Below are positions 33,630 through 42,314 of a DNA stretch of 64,000 nt, one piece after another. Origin of the DNA: Bradyrhizobium sp. 4. GTDB taxonomy: Bacteria > Pseudomonadota > Alphaproteobacteria > Rhizobiales > Xanthobacteraceae. Position 1 is the first letter of the stretch; each line of letters starts with the position of its first letter. The notes under the pieces are model-generated. The model searched no databases, had not been told where the DNA came from, and saw nothing but the letters and a program-made list of their open reading frames with translations. The stretch lies in the NCBI RefSeq assembly GCF_023100905.1, contig NZ_CP064686.1:3410001-3474000 (forward strand), written 5' to 3'. The position numbers were made by a program, and so were the translations under genes.

Positions 33630-35698
33630 TGCGAAACGTTGACGACATGACCGATCCGGATCGCAAGCAGCAGGCGGCGCCGCCGCGCTTGCGCTCGGTC
33701 GTCCGCGCGATGATCTGGGCGACAGTACCTGTTCTGTTGCTGGTTCAATTGCTCGCCTCCGCCGGCGTCGAGGCCTCGAGCTTCTGGTCGCAGATCAGGC
33801 AGCTCGACGCGCGCATCGCCCGCCTCGCGGAGAGCCGTGCCGAGCTGATCGCCGAACCGCTCTGGAAGATGCGCTACGATCAGGTCACGAGCGTGCTCAA
33901 CGAGATCATGCACGACGAGAGCATCGCCGCGGCGGCCGTTTACGACGATACCGGAATCGCGATTGCCCGCGTGGTGGCGCGCCCGGTGGGACAGGCGGTC
34001 GCGGAGATCTCGCGTCCGATCAACTACAGCAACGGCAACATGGCGGTCCAGGCCGGCCGCATCGCGATCGTATATTCGCATGCGGCGCTCTACGCGGACA
34101 CGGGCAGCCGTCTGGTGCTGCTGCTGGTCGTCGGCCTGTTGGCAACGTTTGCGACCCTGATCGCCATGCGGATCTCCGCCAACCTCTTCATCGGCAGGCC
34201 GCTGGCGGCGATGATGTCCGCGATCCAGCGCAGCAAGCAGGACGGCCGCGCCTATCCGGCGGAGGTCAAATCCTCGAACGAGTTCGGTCAGCTCGCGCAT
34301 GCCTTCAACGCCATGCAGCACACGACGTCGGGTGCGCTCGACCGGCTCGGCCACATGGCCGCGCACGATCCGCTCACGGGGCTGCCCAATCGCCGTTCGC
34401 TCTCAGAGCACCTCGTGACCCTGAGTCACGATGCCGGCTCACCGGACGCGCTGATCGCACTCTGCTTCATCGATCTCGACGACTTCAAGGGCATCAACGA
34501 CACCTTTGGCCATGACTCCGGCGACAAGTTCCTGGTGCACATTTCCGAGCGCCTTCGTGGTGCGGTCGAACCGCAAGATTGGGTAGCTCGGCTCGGCGGC
34601 GATGAATTCGTCGTCATTCGACCCGAGGTCAGCAACGAGGAGACCGCGCAGAGGTTTTCGCGCCACTTGCTGGATGCGATTTCCGAGCCGATCCGACTTC
34701 ACGACAAGCAAGTCGTGCCGCGTGCCAGCATCGGCCTTGCCGTGCGCCGTGCCGGAGATCCCGAGCTTTCGCACCTGCCGGCGCTCGCCGACATCGCGCT
34801 CTACCATGCCAAGAGCAAGGCGCCCGGCACGGTCGCGGTGCTGGACGAAGCGCTTCAGCGCGACTATCGCCGCCGCCGGGAGCTCGAACTTGCCATTCCC
34901 ACAGGCTTCGACAAAGGGCAATTCGAGGTCTGGTATCAAAGTCAGGTCGATCTCGAAAGCCACGACATCGTTGGCCTGGAAGCGCTAATCCGCTGGCGCC
35001 ATCCGGAACATGGCGTGATCGGTCCGGGCGAATTCTTGCCGCTGATCGAGCGCAGCGGCAACAATGCGCGGCTGACGCGCTATGTGCTCACCGACGCCTG
35101 CCGCGCGCTGCAACATCTGGCTTCGGCCGGCAGGCCGCATATCCGGATTGCGATCAATCTGCCGCCGTCCGAGCTCGCCGACCATTCGTTCGCCGCCGAG
35201 CTGCGCGCGACCTGCGCGCGCTTCGACGTGGCGGCATCATTGCTGGAGCTCGAGATCACCGAGGGGTCGCTGATCAACAACATGGCCAGCGCATCCGAGA
35301 CGCTGCACCGCCTGCGGCGCCTGGGTGCCACCATCGCGCTCGACGATTTCGGCACGGGCTACAGCTCGCTCGCCCATCTCAGGCGGTTTCCGCTGGACAA
35401 GGTCAAGATCGACAAGGCCTTCATCAGCGAGATCCCCGATAGTGCGGAAGACAAGGCGATTGTTGGCGTCATCGCGTCGCTCGCCGGCACGCTGGGCCTC
35501 ACTTTGGTGGCCGAAGGCATCGAGCGCGCCGAGCAGGCCCAAGCCATGCGCGAGATGGGCGTGAGGTTCGGCCAGGGCTTTCTCTATCATCGGCCGCAGC
35601 CACTCGAGGCCGTGTTGCTATGGCTCGAGGGACGGCCGGCCCACCAGAGCCGCGTCATCGAGGATAGCCCGTCGATCGCGCCCGAATTTGCGGTCTGA
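33629..35698 (+). CDS. Membrane-bound GGDEF-EAL cyclic-di-GMP enzyme
   Basis: A 689-residue protein. TM1 is about residues 24-45, a periplasmic domain about 46-158, TM2 about 161-180, then a HAMP-like segment, GGDEF about 240-400 and EAL about 420-670. The cyclase site is intact (GGDEF at 323-327) but the inhibitory I-site reads EPQD instead of R-x-x-D. The phosphodiesterase residues look complete: EAL 451-453, AINLP, ELEITEG, LDDFGTGYSSL, KIDKAF, VAEGIE. So it could make and break c-di-GMP, with the balance set by the overlapping periplasmic binding protein. The short periplasmic loop is a suitable docking site. Confidence 0.92.
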   Translation: MRNVDDMTDPDRKQQAAPPRLRSVVRAMIWATVPVLLLVQLLASAGVEASSFWSQIRQLDARIARLAESRAELIAEPLWKMRYDQVTSVLNEIMHDESIAAAAVYDDTGIAIARVVARPVGQAVAEISRPINYSNGNMAVQAGRIAIVYSHAALYADTGSRLVLLLVVGLLATFATLIAMRISANLFIGRPLAAMMSAIQRSKQDGRAYPAEVKSSNEFGQLAHAFNAMQHTTSGALDRLGHMAAHDPLTGLPNRRSLSEHLVTLSHDAGSPDALIALCFIDLDDFKGINDTFGHDSGDKFLVHISERLRGAVEPQDWVARLGGDEFVVIRPEVSNEETAQRFSRHLLDAISEPIRLHDKQVVPRASIGLAVRRAGDPELSHLPALADIALYHAKSKAPGTVAVLDEALQRDYRRRRELELAIPTGFDKGQFEVWYQSQVDLESHDIVGLEALIRWRHPEHGVIGPGEFLPLIERSGNNARLTRYVLTDACRALQHLASAGRPHIRIAINLPPSELADHSFAAELRATCARFDVAASLLELEITEGSLINNMASASETLHRLRRLGATIALDDFGTGYSSLAHLRRFPLDKVKIDKAFISEIPDSAEDKAIVGVIASLAGTLGLTLVAEGIERAEQAQAMREMGVRFGQGFLYHRPQPLEAVLLWLEGRPAHQSRVIEDSPSIAPEFAV

Positions 35699-35709
35699 GC
35701 GCAGCGCGG

Positions 35710-36447
35710 CTACGGCTGCGCCGCATTCCACAGCATGGAGAGGCCGGCGGCGATCATGATCGCGTCCATCACGACGCGGAACATCTCCGGCTTCAGGCGC
35801 AGCACGAAGCGTTTGGCGATGAAGGCGCCCGCCATCAACGAAGATCCAGCGATCAGGCCTTTGACGAACACGTCGCCGGTCAGCGCGCCGAACCGTTCGA
35901 AGGTCACGGATTTCGCGGCATAGAGCCCGAGCGAAGAAGCCGCTTCGGTCGCGAGGAAGGCGCCCCGGGACAAGCCGTAGAACAGGAACAGCGGGACGCT
36001 GAGCGGGCCGGTCGAGACGACGATGCCGGTGAGATAACCGATGACAGCCCCGCCGATCGCCAGATGCCAGAGATTGGCCTTGAGATCGTGCCGCGCCAGC
36101 CAGTGTCGCACCGGCACCATCGCGATCAGGAAGACCCCGATGGCGAGATCGACGGCGTGAGAGGGCAGGGCCAACAGCGTCCGCGCGCCGAGCACGGCGG
36201 CCGGAATGCCTGTCACCGAATAAGCCGCGCAGGCCCGCCAGTCGACCTCGCGCCACCAGGCCAGGATTCGTGAGAAGTTGGCCATGACGGCGGCCACTGC
36301 CATGATCGGCACCGCCTCCTTTGGCCCATAGGCATAGACAAGCACCGGCATCAGCATGATCGACGAGCCCGTGCCGACGATGCCGGAAATGGTGCCTGCG
36401 ATGAGGCCGACGATGAGGACGAAGAGAAAAGCCAAAACGGTCTCCAC
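35710..36447 (-). CDS. TauE/SafE family membrane transporter
   Basis: A 245-residue membrane protein with about seven or eight hydrophobic segments. It shows the TauE/SafE signature GTISGIVGTGSSIMLMPVLVYAYGPKEAVP near the N-terminus (read in parts) and the inverted-repeat counterpart GLIAGSSLMAGAFIAKRF. It is convergent with the GGDEF-EAL gene, 11 bases apart, and divergent from the L,D-transpeptidase. No sulfur-metabolism gene adjoins it, so the anion it moves is unknown. It is distinct in sequence from the TauE at 5539-6321. Confidence 0.88.
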   Translation of the reverse strand: METVLAFLFVLIVGLIAGTISGIVGTGSSIMLMPVLVYAYGPKEAVPIMAVAAVMANFSRILAWWREVDWRACAAYSVTGIPAAVLGARTLLALPSHAVDLAIGVFLIAMVPVRHWLARHDLKANLWHLAIGGAVIGYLTGIVVSTGPLSVPLFLFYGLSRGAFLATEAASSLGLYAAKSVTFERFGALTGDVFVKGLIAGSSLMAGAFIAKRFVLRLKPEMFRVVMDAIMIAAGLSMLWNAAQP

Positions 36448-36624
36448 GAATCGGGAGTTTAGCCGCGGCCAGGGGCGCAGGCGATCTGCGAGGCGAGGGA
36501 ACCCTGTCTTGCCGAGAGCCCGGCGTTAACCATCGCCGACGGTTCCAGTCTGAGCGAAATCGCTTCGAAGTTTCTTAAATCTTACTGGGTACCTCTCTTG
36601 GGCATAGTGATCTGGGGGAAGAGT

Positions 36625-37491
36625 ATGGGTAAGCGGGCCAAACGCGGAAAGGCGGAGACCTTCGCGATCCCGATGGCCGCGAGAGTTGCAATTGGCGCTG
36701 TGGCCGTTGGCGCGTTGGGGTACGGTTTGCTGTCCCGGCCGGCGAACGTGCAACCGGCACGAAAGCCGCCCGCGCACGAAGCCCAAGCGTCGTCAACTCC
36801 GGTCTACGTCGCAACGCCGGTTCATGCATCAGCTCCGGCTCCGACGCCGGCTCCGCTTCCGGCCCCGGCGCCTCTGGTCGAGCCGCCCAAAGCGGCCGAC
36901 GTTCCCGGAGCATTGGTTCGGCAGGTGGTCGACTACGCCAGCCGCCAGACGCCGGGCACCGTGATCATCGATACCAAGAACACATTCCTCTATTTCGTTC
37001 TGAACGACGCGCAGGCACTGCGCTACGGCATCGGTGTTGGCCGCGAAGGTTTCACATGGTCCGGCGAGCAGACTGTGGCGCGTAAGGCAGAATGGCCGGA
37101 TTGGCATCCGCCTGCGGAGATGGTCTCGCGTCAGCCCTACCTACCGCGGTTCATGGCAGGTGGCCCCGGCAACCCGCTCGGCGCGCGGGCGATGTATCTG
37201 GGCGAGACCGAATATCGAATTCACGGCACCAACAAGCCCGATACGATAGGGAAGCGGGTCTCGTCCGGCTGTATCCGACTGACCAATGAGGACGTCGTTG
37301 ACCTCTATGATCGCGTGAAAGTCGGCGCCAAAGTGATCGTGCTTCCGACAACCGTTGCCCGTCGACCACCCCAGGGAGCGCCGGCCGACGCCGCTTTCCG
37401 ATTACCGGACCCGGCATCGCCGTCGAACCGGCCCTCGGCAAGCAACGCGCAGATGCCGTCATCCGGACCGAAGATCGCCGAGGCCCAGTAA
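36625..37491 (+). CDS. L,D-transpeptidase (YkuD / ErfK type)
   Basis: A 288-residue protein from the ATG at 36625, with GGGGAAG upstream; an in-frame TTG at 36598 is less likely. It has an N-terminal membrane anchor (residues 18-38) and a Pro/Ala-rich linker (about 40-95), then the YkuD domain with the catalytic motif H-G-T-N...S-S-G-C-I-R-L (the Cys is in SSGCIRL). It makes 3-3 cross-links or attaches lipoproteins to peptidoglycan in the periplasm. The C-terminal tail is disordered. It is a single gene. Confidence 0.92.
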   Translation: MGKRAKRGKAETFAIPMAARVAIGAVAVGALGYGLLSRPANVQPARKPPAHEAQASSTPVYVATPVHASAPAPTPAPLPAPAPLVEPPKAADVPGALVRQVVDYASRQTPGTVIIDTKNTFLYFVLNDAQALRYGIGVGREGFTWSGEQTVARKAEWPDWHPPAEMVSRQPYLPRFMAGGPGNPLGARAMYLGETEYRIHGTNKPDTIGKRVSSGCIRLTNEDVVDLYDRVKVGAKVIVLPTTVARRPPQGAPADAAFRLPDPASPSNRPSASNAQMPSSGPKIAEAQ

Positions 37492-37654
37492 CTCGTCCTT
37501 CGTCCTCATCCTGCAACGGAGGACAAGGAGGCAATTCAAGTCGCCCAATCGAGCTATTTTCAAAAGACCAAACCACCCGTGCCATTTCGGAAGACGCGCC
37601 TTGCCGCCTCGCTATCCTGTCGCTCTTCAATTGTGATCAGGAAGGCAAGTTCCC

Positions 37655-38350
37655 ATGAACGGCAAACCAACGATCGTTTTCTGCCACGGCATTTGGGCCG
37701 ATGGCTCGTGCTTCAGTAAGGTCATCCCTGCATTGCAGGCCGATGGGCACGAGGTGATTGCCGTTCAATATGGTTTGGACTCTTACGAGGAGGATCTGGC
37801 GACGGTTAAGCGCACGCTCAATCGTGTCGGCAGCCCGGTCCTCCTCGTCGGTCATTCTTACGGCGGGGCAACGATTACAGGCGCAGGCACGGATGAGCGC
37901 GTGGTTGGGCTGGTGTACATTGCAGCGGTGGCTCCGGATGTTGGCGAAACCGTACAGGATCAGCTCGACAAATATCCGTCGGACATTTTCTCTCGCGTCG
38001 AGGTGGCGGATGGGCGTGCCTGGATGCTTCCGAGCGGCACCGAGTTCTTCGCAGGTGACCTCTCCGAGGCAGACCAGAAGCTGGTTTGGGCCACACATTA
38101 TGCGCCCGTCTACGACCTGTTCCAGCAGCAAAAGCTCAGCGCGGACAAGGTCGCGTGGAGATCGAAGCCAAGCTGGTACGTGCTGGCCACGAAAGACCAC
38201 ACTGTGCATCCCGATCTGCAACGTTGGGTCTCGAAGCGCATGGGAGCGACAGTGACCGAGGTCGCGAGCAGTCACGTCCCAATGCTGTCCCAGCCTGGCG
38301 TGGTGATCGACGTCATACGCAAGGCCGTGGCCGCCGTTCAAAAAGGCTGA
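37655..38350 (+). CDS. Alpha/beta-fold hydrolase
   Basis: A 231-residue hydrolase with the nucleophile elbow GHSYGG (S72), an oxyanion loop HGIWADGS near the N-terminus, and a late catalytic histidine in SSHVPMLSQP. The acid is probably D in TKDHTVHP. The layout matches the small esterase/EstC-like or hydroxynitrile-lyase-type family rather than lipases. No signal peptide is seen. Its neighbours (L,D-transpeptidase, GFA protein) do not suggest a substrate. Its base composition is slightly less GC-biased than nearby genes. Confidence 0.88.
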   Translation: MNGKPTIVFCHGIWADGSCFSKVIPALQADGHEVIAVQYGLDSYEEDLATVKRTLNRVGSPVLLVGHSYGGATITGAGTDERVVGLVYIAAVAPDVGETVQDQLDKYPSDIFSRVEVADGRAWMLPSGTEFFAGDLSEADQKLVWATHYAPVYDLFQQQKLSADKVAWRSKPSWYVLATKDHTVHPDLQRWVSKRMGATVTEVASSHVPMLSQPGVVIDVIRKAVAAVQKG

Positions 38351-38657
38351 TCGCCGTCACTGCGCTGAATGCGAAGGAGAGGTCGCTCGTGGGCGATCTC
38401 TCCTGTTCACTGTCCAGTGGGCGATGACTGCTTCCGGAGACATCCCGCCGGTATTTTGCCCGGTTCGGAGCATGCGTAACCCATTGATTCCCCAGCGGTC
38501 GGCTACTGTGCATGGGGTTGTTTTTCATGTTTTTGTCGAGTTGGCGCGGCAAGTCGGGGTTCGCAGCACACCCGTCAACGCCGGCTGCGCGCTGCTGACA
38601 GCATGTTGGCAGCAGGGTCCGGCTACGACCATCTCCTGACAAAATGGAGAGCGGGTC
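38351..38657. other. 307-base intergenic gap between hydrolase and GFA genes
   Basis: A small open frame from 38424 to 38639 has no ribosome site or family pattern, so it is not called. The stretch around 38515-38550 is T-rich (GGTTGTTTTTCATGTTTTTG) and differs from the surrounding DNA, but I see no RNA gene, repeat or promoter there. Confidence 0.5.
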
Positions 38658-39026
38658 ATGCCGATCGAGGGAAGCTGTCATTGCGGTGAGACGGTGTTCG
38701 AGGTGACGGAGGCGCCCTCGAGCGTGACCCGCTGCACCTGCTCGCTCTGCGCCAAGCGCGGCGCGTTGTGGGCCTATTACACGCCGGCGCAGTTTCGGCT
38801 GCTGTCGCCCGCGGAGAACGTCGCGACCTATCTCTGGGGCAGCCGCACGGTCAAACACCATTTCTGCGCAAGCTGCGGCTGCGGTACTTATTCGGAGTCG
38901 CCCGACTGGTCGACCGGCAAGCCCGATTTCGACAATCCCAGGGTCGGCGTCAACGCGCGCCTGTTCGACGAGTTCGATCTCGAGGCCGTGCCGGTGACTA
39001 TGATCGACGGCAAGAATCTGTGGTGA
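38658..39026 (+). CDS. GFA-type (CENP-V/GFA) zinc-binding protein
   Basis: A 122-residue protein with the zinc ligands of the Gfa fold: GSCHCGE near residues 5-11, the CTCSLCAKRGALWAYY stretch, and HHFCASCGCGTYSESP. Such proteins are named after glutathione-dependent formaldehyde-activating enzyme, but most members, this one included, are of uncertain activity. The length is normal for the single-domain family and no signal is visible. It stands alone before the SGNH gene. Confidence 0.9.
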   Translation: MPIEGSCHCGETVFEVTEAPSSVTRCTCSLCAKRGALWAYYTPAQFRLLSPAENVATYLWGSRTVKHHFCASCGCGTYSESPDWSTGKPDFDNPRVGVNARLFDEFDLEAVPVTMIDGKNLW

Positions 39027-39123
39027 GCATGCGCTCTCACGCATGTCTGCTGCTCGTCCGTGCTCTTGAGACACTCTTGAAAAGCTGATCTGTTTCCGCC
39101 CGACAGAAAAGGGGAGGAAGCCA

Positions 39124-39939
39124 ATGATGCGTCTTTTCGCGCGAGTGATGCTCGCGATGTGTCTGGCCGTTGTAGCCGGCTTCAATGCGCAGGCGCAGAC
39201 CAAGCCCAAGGTCACGACATCAGGACCGGATTTCCCCAAGGCCGCGCTGTTCGTCGGCAACAGCTTCTTCTACTACAACAACGGCATGCCCGGGCATCTC
39301 TCCTTCATGGAGCGGGCTGCGTATCCCGAAAACAAGGCGGCCTATCGCAACACCATGGCAACGATCGGCGGCTCCGGCCTCGATTGGCACGACATGGACA
39401 ATCTGCTGCGGCCGGGCGGCCTTGGCGCCTATTCGTTCGACGAGCAGAACAACGTCGTCTTCAACAAGCCGGGCCGGCAGTACGACGCCGTCGTGATGAT
39501 GGATTGCAGCCAGTGCCCGATCCATCCGCAATTGAAGGACGCGTTCGCGACCTTCGCGAAGAAGGACAGCGAGATCGTCCGCGCCCACGGCATGCGGCCG
39601 GTCCTGTTCATGTCCTGGGCCTACGCCGACAAGCCTGAGATGACGGAAGCGTTGGCCGAGGCCTACACGATTGCAGGCAACGCCAATGATGCGCTGGTGA
39701 TCCCCGCAGGTCTCGCCTTCGCGCGCGTGCGCAAGCTGCAGCCCGAGCTCAATCTGTATGCGCCGGACAAGCGGCACCCGAGCCCCGCAGGCACGTATCT
39801 GGCGACCTGCGTGACGTTCGCCGCGCTGACGGGCCGCTCGCCGGTCGGCAATTCCTACACGATGGGACTGGACGCACCGACGGTGGAGCTGCTGCAAAAA
39901 GCAGCGTGGGACACGGTGCAGGAATATTACGGGCGCTGA
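39124..39939 (+). CDS. Secreted SGNH-like hydrolase
   Basis: A 271-residue protein with a signal peptide (MMRLFARVMLAMCLAVVAGF, then NAQAQ). The catalytic block I reads FVGNSFFYYNNG, with G-N-S in place of G-D-S (nucleophile S47). Near residues 214-224 it has DKRHPSPAGTYL, giving the D-x-x-H-P pair of block V. This combination resembles DUF4886-like SGNH esterases. It is likely secreted to the periplasm, and the substrate is unknown. It is convergent with xthA, which ends one base later. Confidence 0.75.
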   Translation: MMRLFARVMLAMCLAVVAGFNAQAQTKPKVTTSGPDFPKAALFVGNSFFYYNNGMPGHLSFMERAAYPENKAAYRNTMATIGGSGLDWHDMDNLLRPGGLGAYSFDEQNNVVFNKPGRQYDAVVMMDCSQCPIHPQLKDAFATFAKKDSEIVRAHGMRPVLFMSWAYADKPEMTEALAEAYTIAGNANDALVIPAGLAFARVRKLQPELNLYAPDKRHPSPAGTYLATCVTFAALTGRSPVGNSYTMGLDAPTVELLQKAAWDTVQEYYGR

Positions 39940-39940
39940 C

Positions 39941-40711
39941 CTAGCGCAGCACGACCCAGGCCGGTGCGTGATCGCTCGCGCCTTCCTCGCCGCGAACCTT
40001 CTTGTCCACGCCGGCTTTTGCCAGGCGTGAGGCGAGGGCAGGGCTGAGCAGGAGATGGTCGAGCCGCAGGCCCGCATCACGCGGCCAGCGGTTTCGCTTG
40101 TAATCCCAGAAGGTGTAGATGCGCTTTTCCGGGTGCAGTTCGCGGATCGCGTCACACCAGCCTTGTGCCACCAGCGAGGCAAAGGCCGCACGGCTCTTCG
40201 GCTGGATCAAGGCATCCTTGTCCCACGAACGCGTCGGATAGATGTCGATCTCATCAGGCGCAACGTTGTAGTCGCCGGCGAGCACCACGGGCAGATTCTG
40301 CTTGATCAACGTTTTGGCGTGGCGCTTGAGCCGCGCGAACCAGTCGAGTTTGTAGTCGAATTTCGGTCCCGGCTGCGGATTGCCGTTCGGCAGGTAGATG
40401 CTGGTGACGATGACACCGCGTACCGCGGCCTCGATGTAGCGGGCTTCGTGATCGCCGGGCTTTCCCGGCAAGCGATCGCGGGTGAGAACGGGCTCGGCAT
40501 TGCGGGCCAGAATGGCGACGCCGTTCCAGGTCTTCTGTCCACACCACACTGCGCCGTAACCGGCCTTTTCGATCGCGGCCGCCGGAAATTCGCCATCACT
40601 TGCCTTCAACTCCTGAAGTGCGACGACGTCGGGCTTCGCCGTTCGCATCCATGCCAACAGATTGGGCAGGCGGCGATTGATGTTGTTGATGTTGAACGTC
40701 GCGATCTTCAT
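39941..40711 (-). CDS. xthA: Exodeoxyribonuclease III
   Basis: A 256-residue enzyme of the Exo III / AP-endonuclease family, acting on apurinic sites and 3' blocked ends in DNA repair. Motifs visible are MKIATFNINNINRRLPNLLAW at the start (read in two halves), LQELKA with the metal-binding Glu, GDYNVAPDEIDIYP, and SDHAPAWV at the C-terminus with the catalytic Asp-His. Length is normal. It is a single gene convergent with the SGNH gene and divergent from a small Cys-rich protein. Confidence 0.93.
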   Translation of the reverse strand: MKIATFNINNINRRLPNLLAWMRTAKPDVVALQELKASDGEFPAAAIEKAGYGAVWCGQKTWNGVAILARNAEPVLTRDRLPGKPGDHEARYIEAAVRGVIVTSIYLPNGNPQPGPKFDYKLDWFARLKRHAKTLIKQNLPVVLAGDYNVAPDEIDIYPTRSWDKDALIQPKSRAAFASLVAQGWCDAIRELHPEKRIYTFWDYKRNRWPRDAGLRLDHLLLSPALASRLAKAGVDKKVRGEEGASDHAPAWVVLR

Positions 40712-40751
40712 GTAGAGCTACCGGCTCCTGCCTTCCGTTACCGGAGAAACA

Positions 40752-40970
40752 ATGTCCAAGTTGAGCTTTGCCGTTATCGCCGTCGCCGTTGCGTTCTCCG
40801 GGGGCGTCTCGGCACAATCATCCGATCCGCGCGGCGCGTGCAAGGCGGACTATGACAAATTCTGCGCCGGCATTGCGCCGGGCGGCGGCATCGTCGCCTG
40901 CCTCAACGCCAAGCGCGACAAACTCAGCGCAACCTGCAAGACGGCGCTGGACAGCAGGAAAAAGAAGTAA
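40752..40970 (+). CDS. Small secreted Cys-rich repeat protein
   Basis: A 72-residue protein with an N-terminal signal peptide (SFAVIAVAVAFSGGVSAQ). The mature part has one cysteine-rich repeat: ACKADYDKFCAGIAPGGG and ACLNAKRDKLSATCK, with four cysteines spaced like the GLG1 (Golgi cysteine-rich) repeat found in alphaproteobacterial secreted proteins. Family and exact function are unknown. It starts 40 bases upstream of xthA, on the opposite strand, and its stop lies 13 bases before that of alr. Confidence 0.7.
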   Translation: MSKLSFAVIAVAVAFSGGVSAQSSDPRGACKADYDKFCAGIAPGGGIVACLNAKRDKLSATCKTALDSRKKK

Positions 40971-40982
40971 GCGGCGCGCTGC

Positions 40983-42269
40983 TCAGCCCGGCAGCGGCGG
41001 TGGGCTAGCGGGCGGCTCGACCGGCGGCGGAGCGGCCGTCTGCTGCTCGACCGCCTGTGCGGGCGCCGGCCTGGCCAGCGGCTCCACCACATTCCCGCCC
41101 TTGTAGATGCGGGCGTAGCGGCGGCCGAGGCTGGTCAGCACCTCGTAGCCGATCGTTCCGAAATGATGCGCGAGTTCGTCGACGGTAATGCCCTCGCCGA
41201 GCAGCGTCACCATGTGGCCGCGCCGCGCCGCGTTCGGCGGCAGATCGGTGATGTCGATCGCGATCAGGTCCATCGAGACGCGGCCGGCGACCGGACAGCG
41301 CTTGCCGGCGACGATGACCTCAGCGCCGCGGGTGCCGTCGTTGGAGCTTGCGGCGCGGAAATAGCCGTCGGCATAGCCGACCGCGATGATCGCGAGTTTC
41401 GTCGGCCGCCGTGCGGTCCAGGTGCCGCCATAGCCGACGCTCTCGCCGCGCTCGATATTGCGGATCTGCACGATGCGGGCCTTGAGATCGACCACCGGCT
41501 GCATCGGATTGTCGGCCTCCGGCGTCGGGTTGACGCCGTAGAGCGCGGCGCCCGGCCGCACCATGTCGAACTGGAAGGGCGCGCCGAGGAAGACGCCGGA
41601 CGAATTGGCGAGCGCCGCCGGCACGCCGGAGAATTCGCTGGCGATGCCGCGGAAGGCCGCGAGTTGCTTGGCGTTCACCGGGCTGTTGAGCTGCTCGGCC
41701 GAAACCAGATGGCTCATCACCAGCGTGATGCCGTGATCGCCGGCGTTGATGCGGGGGATGATGGCCTGTGCTTCCGCAAGCGTCAGGCCGAGCCGATTCA
41801 TGCCGGTGTCGATGTGGATGGCGGCGCCACCGGTCCAGCCGGTCCGGCGGCAGAACACGTCCCATTCGGCGAGCTCGTTGAGATCGCCGATCACGGGGCG
41901 GCAGTTGATCTGGGCGTAGTGCTCGCCGGTGTTCTGGAAATAGCCGCCGAGCACGTAGATAGCAGGCTCCGGCACCGCCGCGCGCACCTTGCGCGCTTCC
42001 TCGATGGTAGCGACGAAGAAGGTCTTGCAGCCGGCCTTGTTCAGGGCACGCGCGACCTGCTCGGCGCCGCAGCCATAGGCGTCGGCCTTGATCACCGCCG
42101 AGCATTCGGCCGGCACCGCGGTCTTCTCGAGCTTGCGCCAATTGGCGATGATGGCGTCGAGATCGACGGTGAGCACGCCGCCGAAGGTCGCGAGCGCGGC
42201 AGCCTGATTGGCCTCCGCGGAGAGAAGGCCGGATTGCGGGATGATTTTCGGGTCGGACGCCATTGTCAT
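40983..42269 (-). CDS. alr: Alanine racemase
   Basis: A 428-residue PLP enzyme. The PLP lysine is in AVIKADAYGCGA and the catalytic tyrosine in GYGGTWTA; the substrate region GMNRLGLT is also typical. It makes D-alanine for peptidoglycan. An ATG two codons later (42263) is an alternative start. The last 30 residues are a Pro/Ala/Gln tail not found in most Alr, which may be disordered. It is 45 bases downstream of dnaB on the same strand. Confidence 0.93.
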   Translation of the reverse strand: MTMASDPKIIPQSGLLSAEANQAAALATFGGVLTVDLDAIIANWRKLEKTAVPAECSAVIKADAYGCGAEQVARALNKAGCKTFFVATIEEARKVRAAVPEPAIYVLGGYFQNTGEHYAQINCRPVIGDLNELAEWDVFCRRTGWTGGAAIHIDTGMNRLGLTLAEAQAIIPRINAGDHGITLVMSHLVSAEQLNSPVNAKQLAAFRGIASEFSGVPAALANSSGVFLGAPFQFDMVRPGAALYGVNPTPEADNPMQPVVDLKARIVQIRNIERGESVGYGGTWTARRPTKLAIIAVGYADGYFRAASSNDGTRGAEVIVAGKRCPVAGRVSMDLIAIDITDLPPNAARRGHMVTLLGEGITVDELAHHFGTIGYEVLTSLGRRYARIYKGGNVVEPLARPAPAQAVEQQTAAPPPVEPPASPPPLPG

Positions 42270-42314
42270 GGCGCCGTTTTACGCAAGAGGCCGGTCCGGT
42301 TCAACCCAGGGAAC

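Noticed and set aside
38424..38639. A 71-codon frame between the hydrolase and GFA genes
   Set aside because: No ribosome site, no domain, and odd composition; more likely noncoding.
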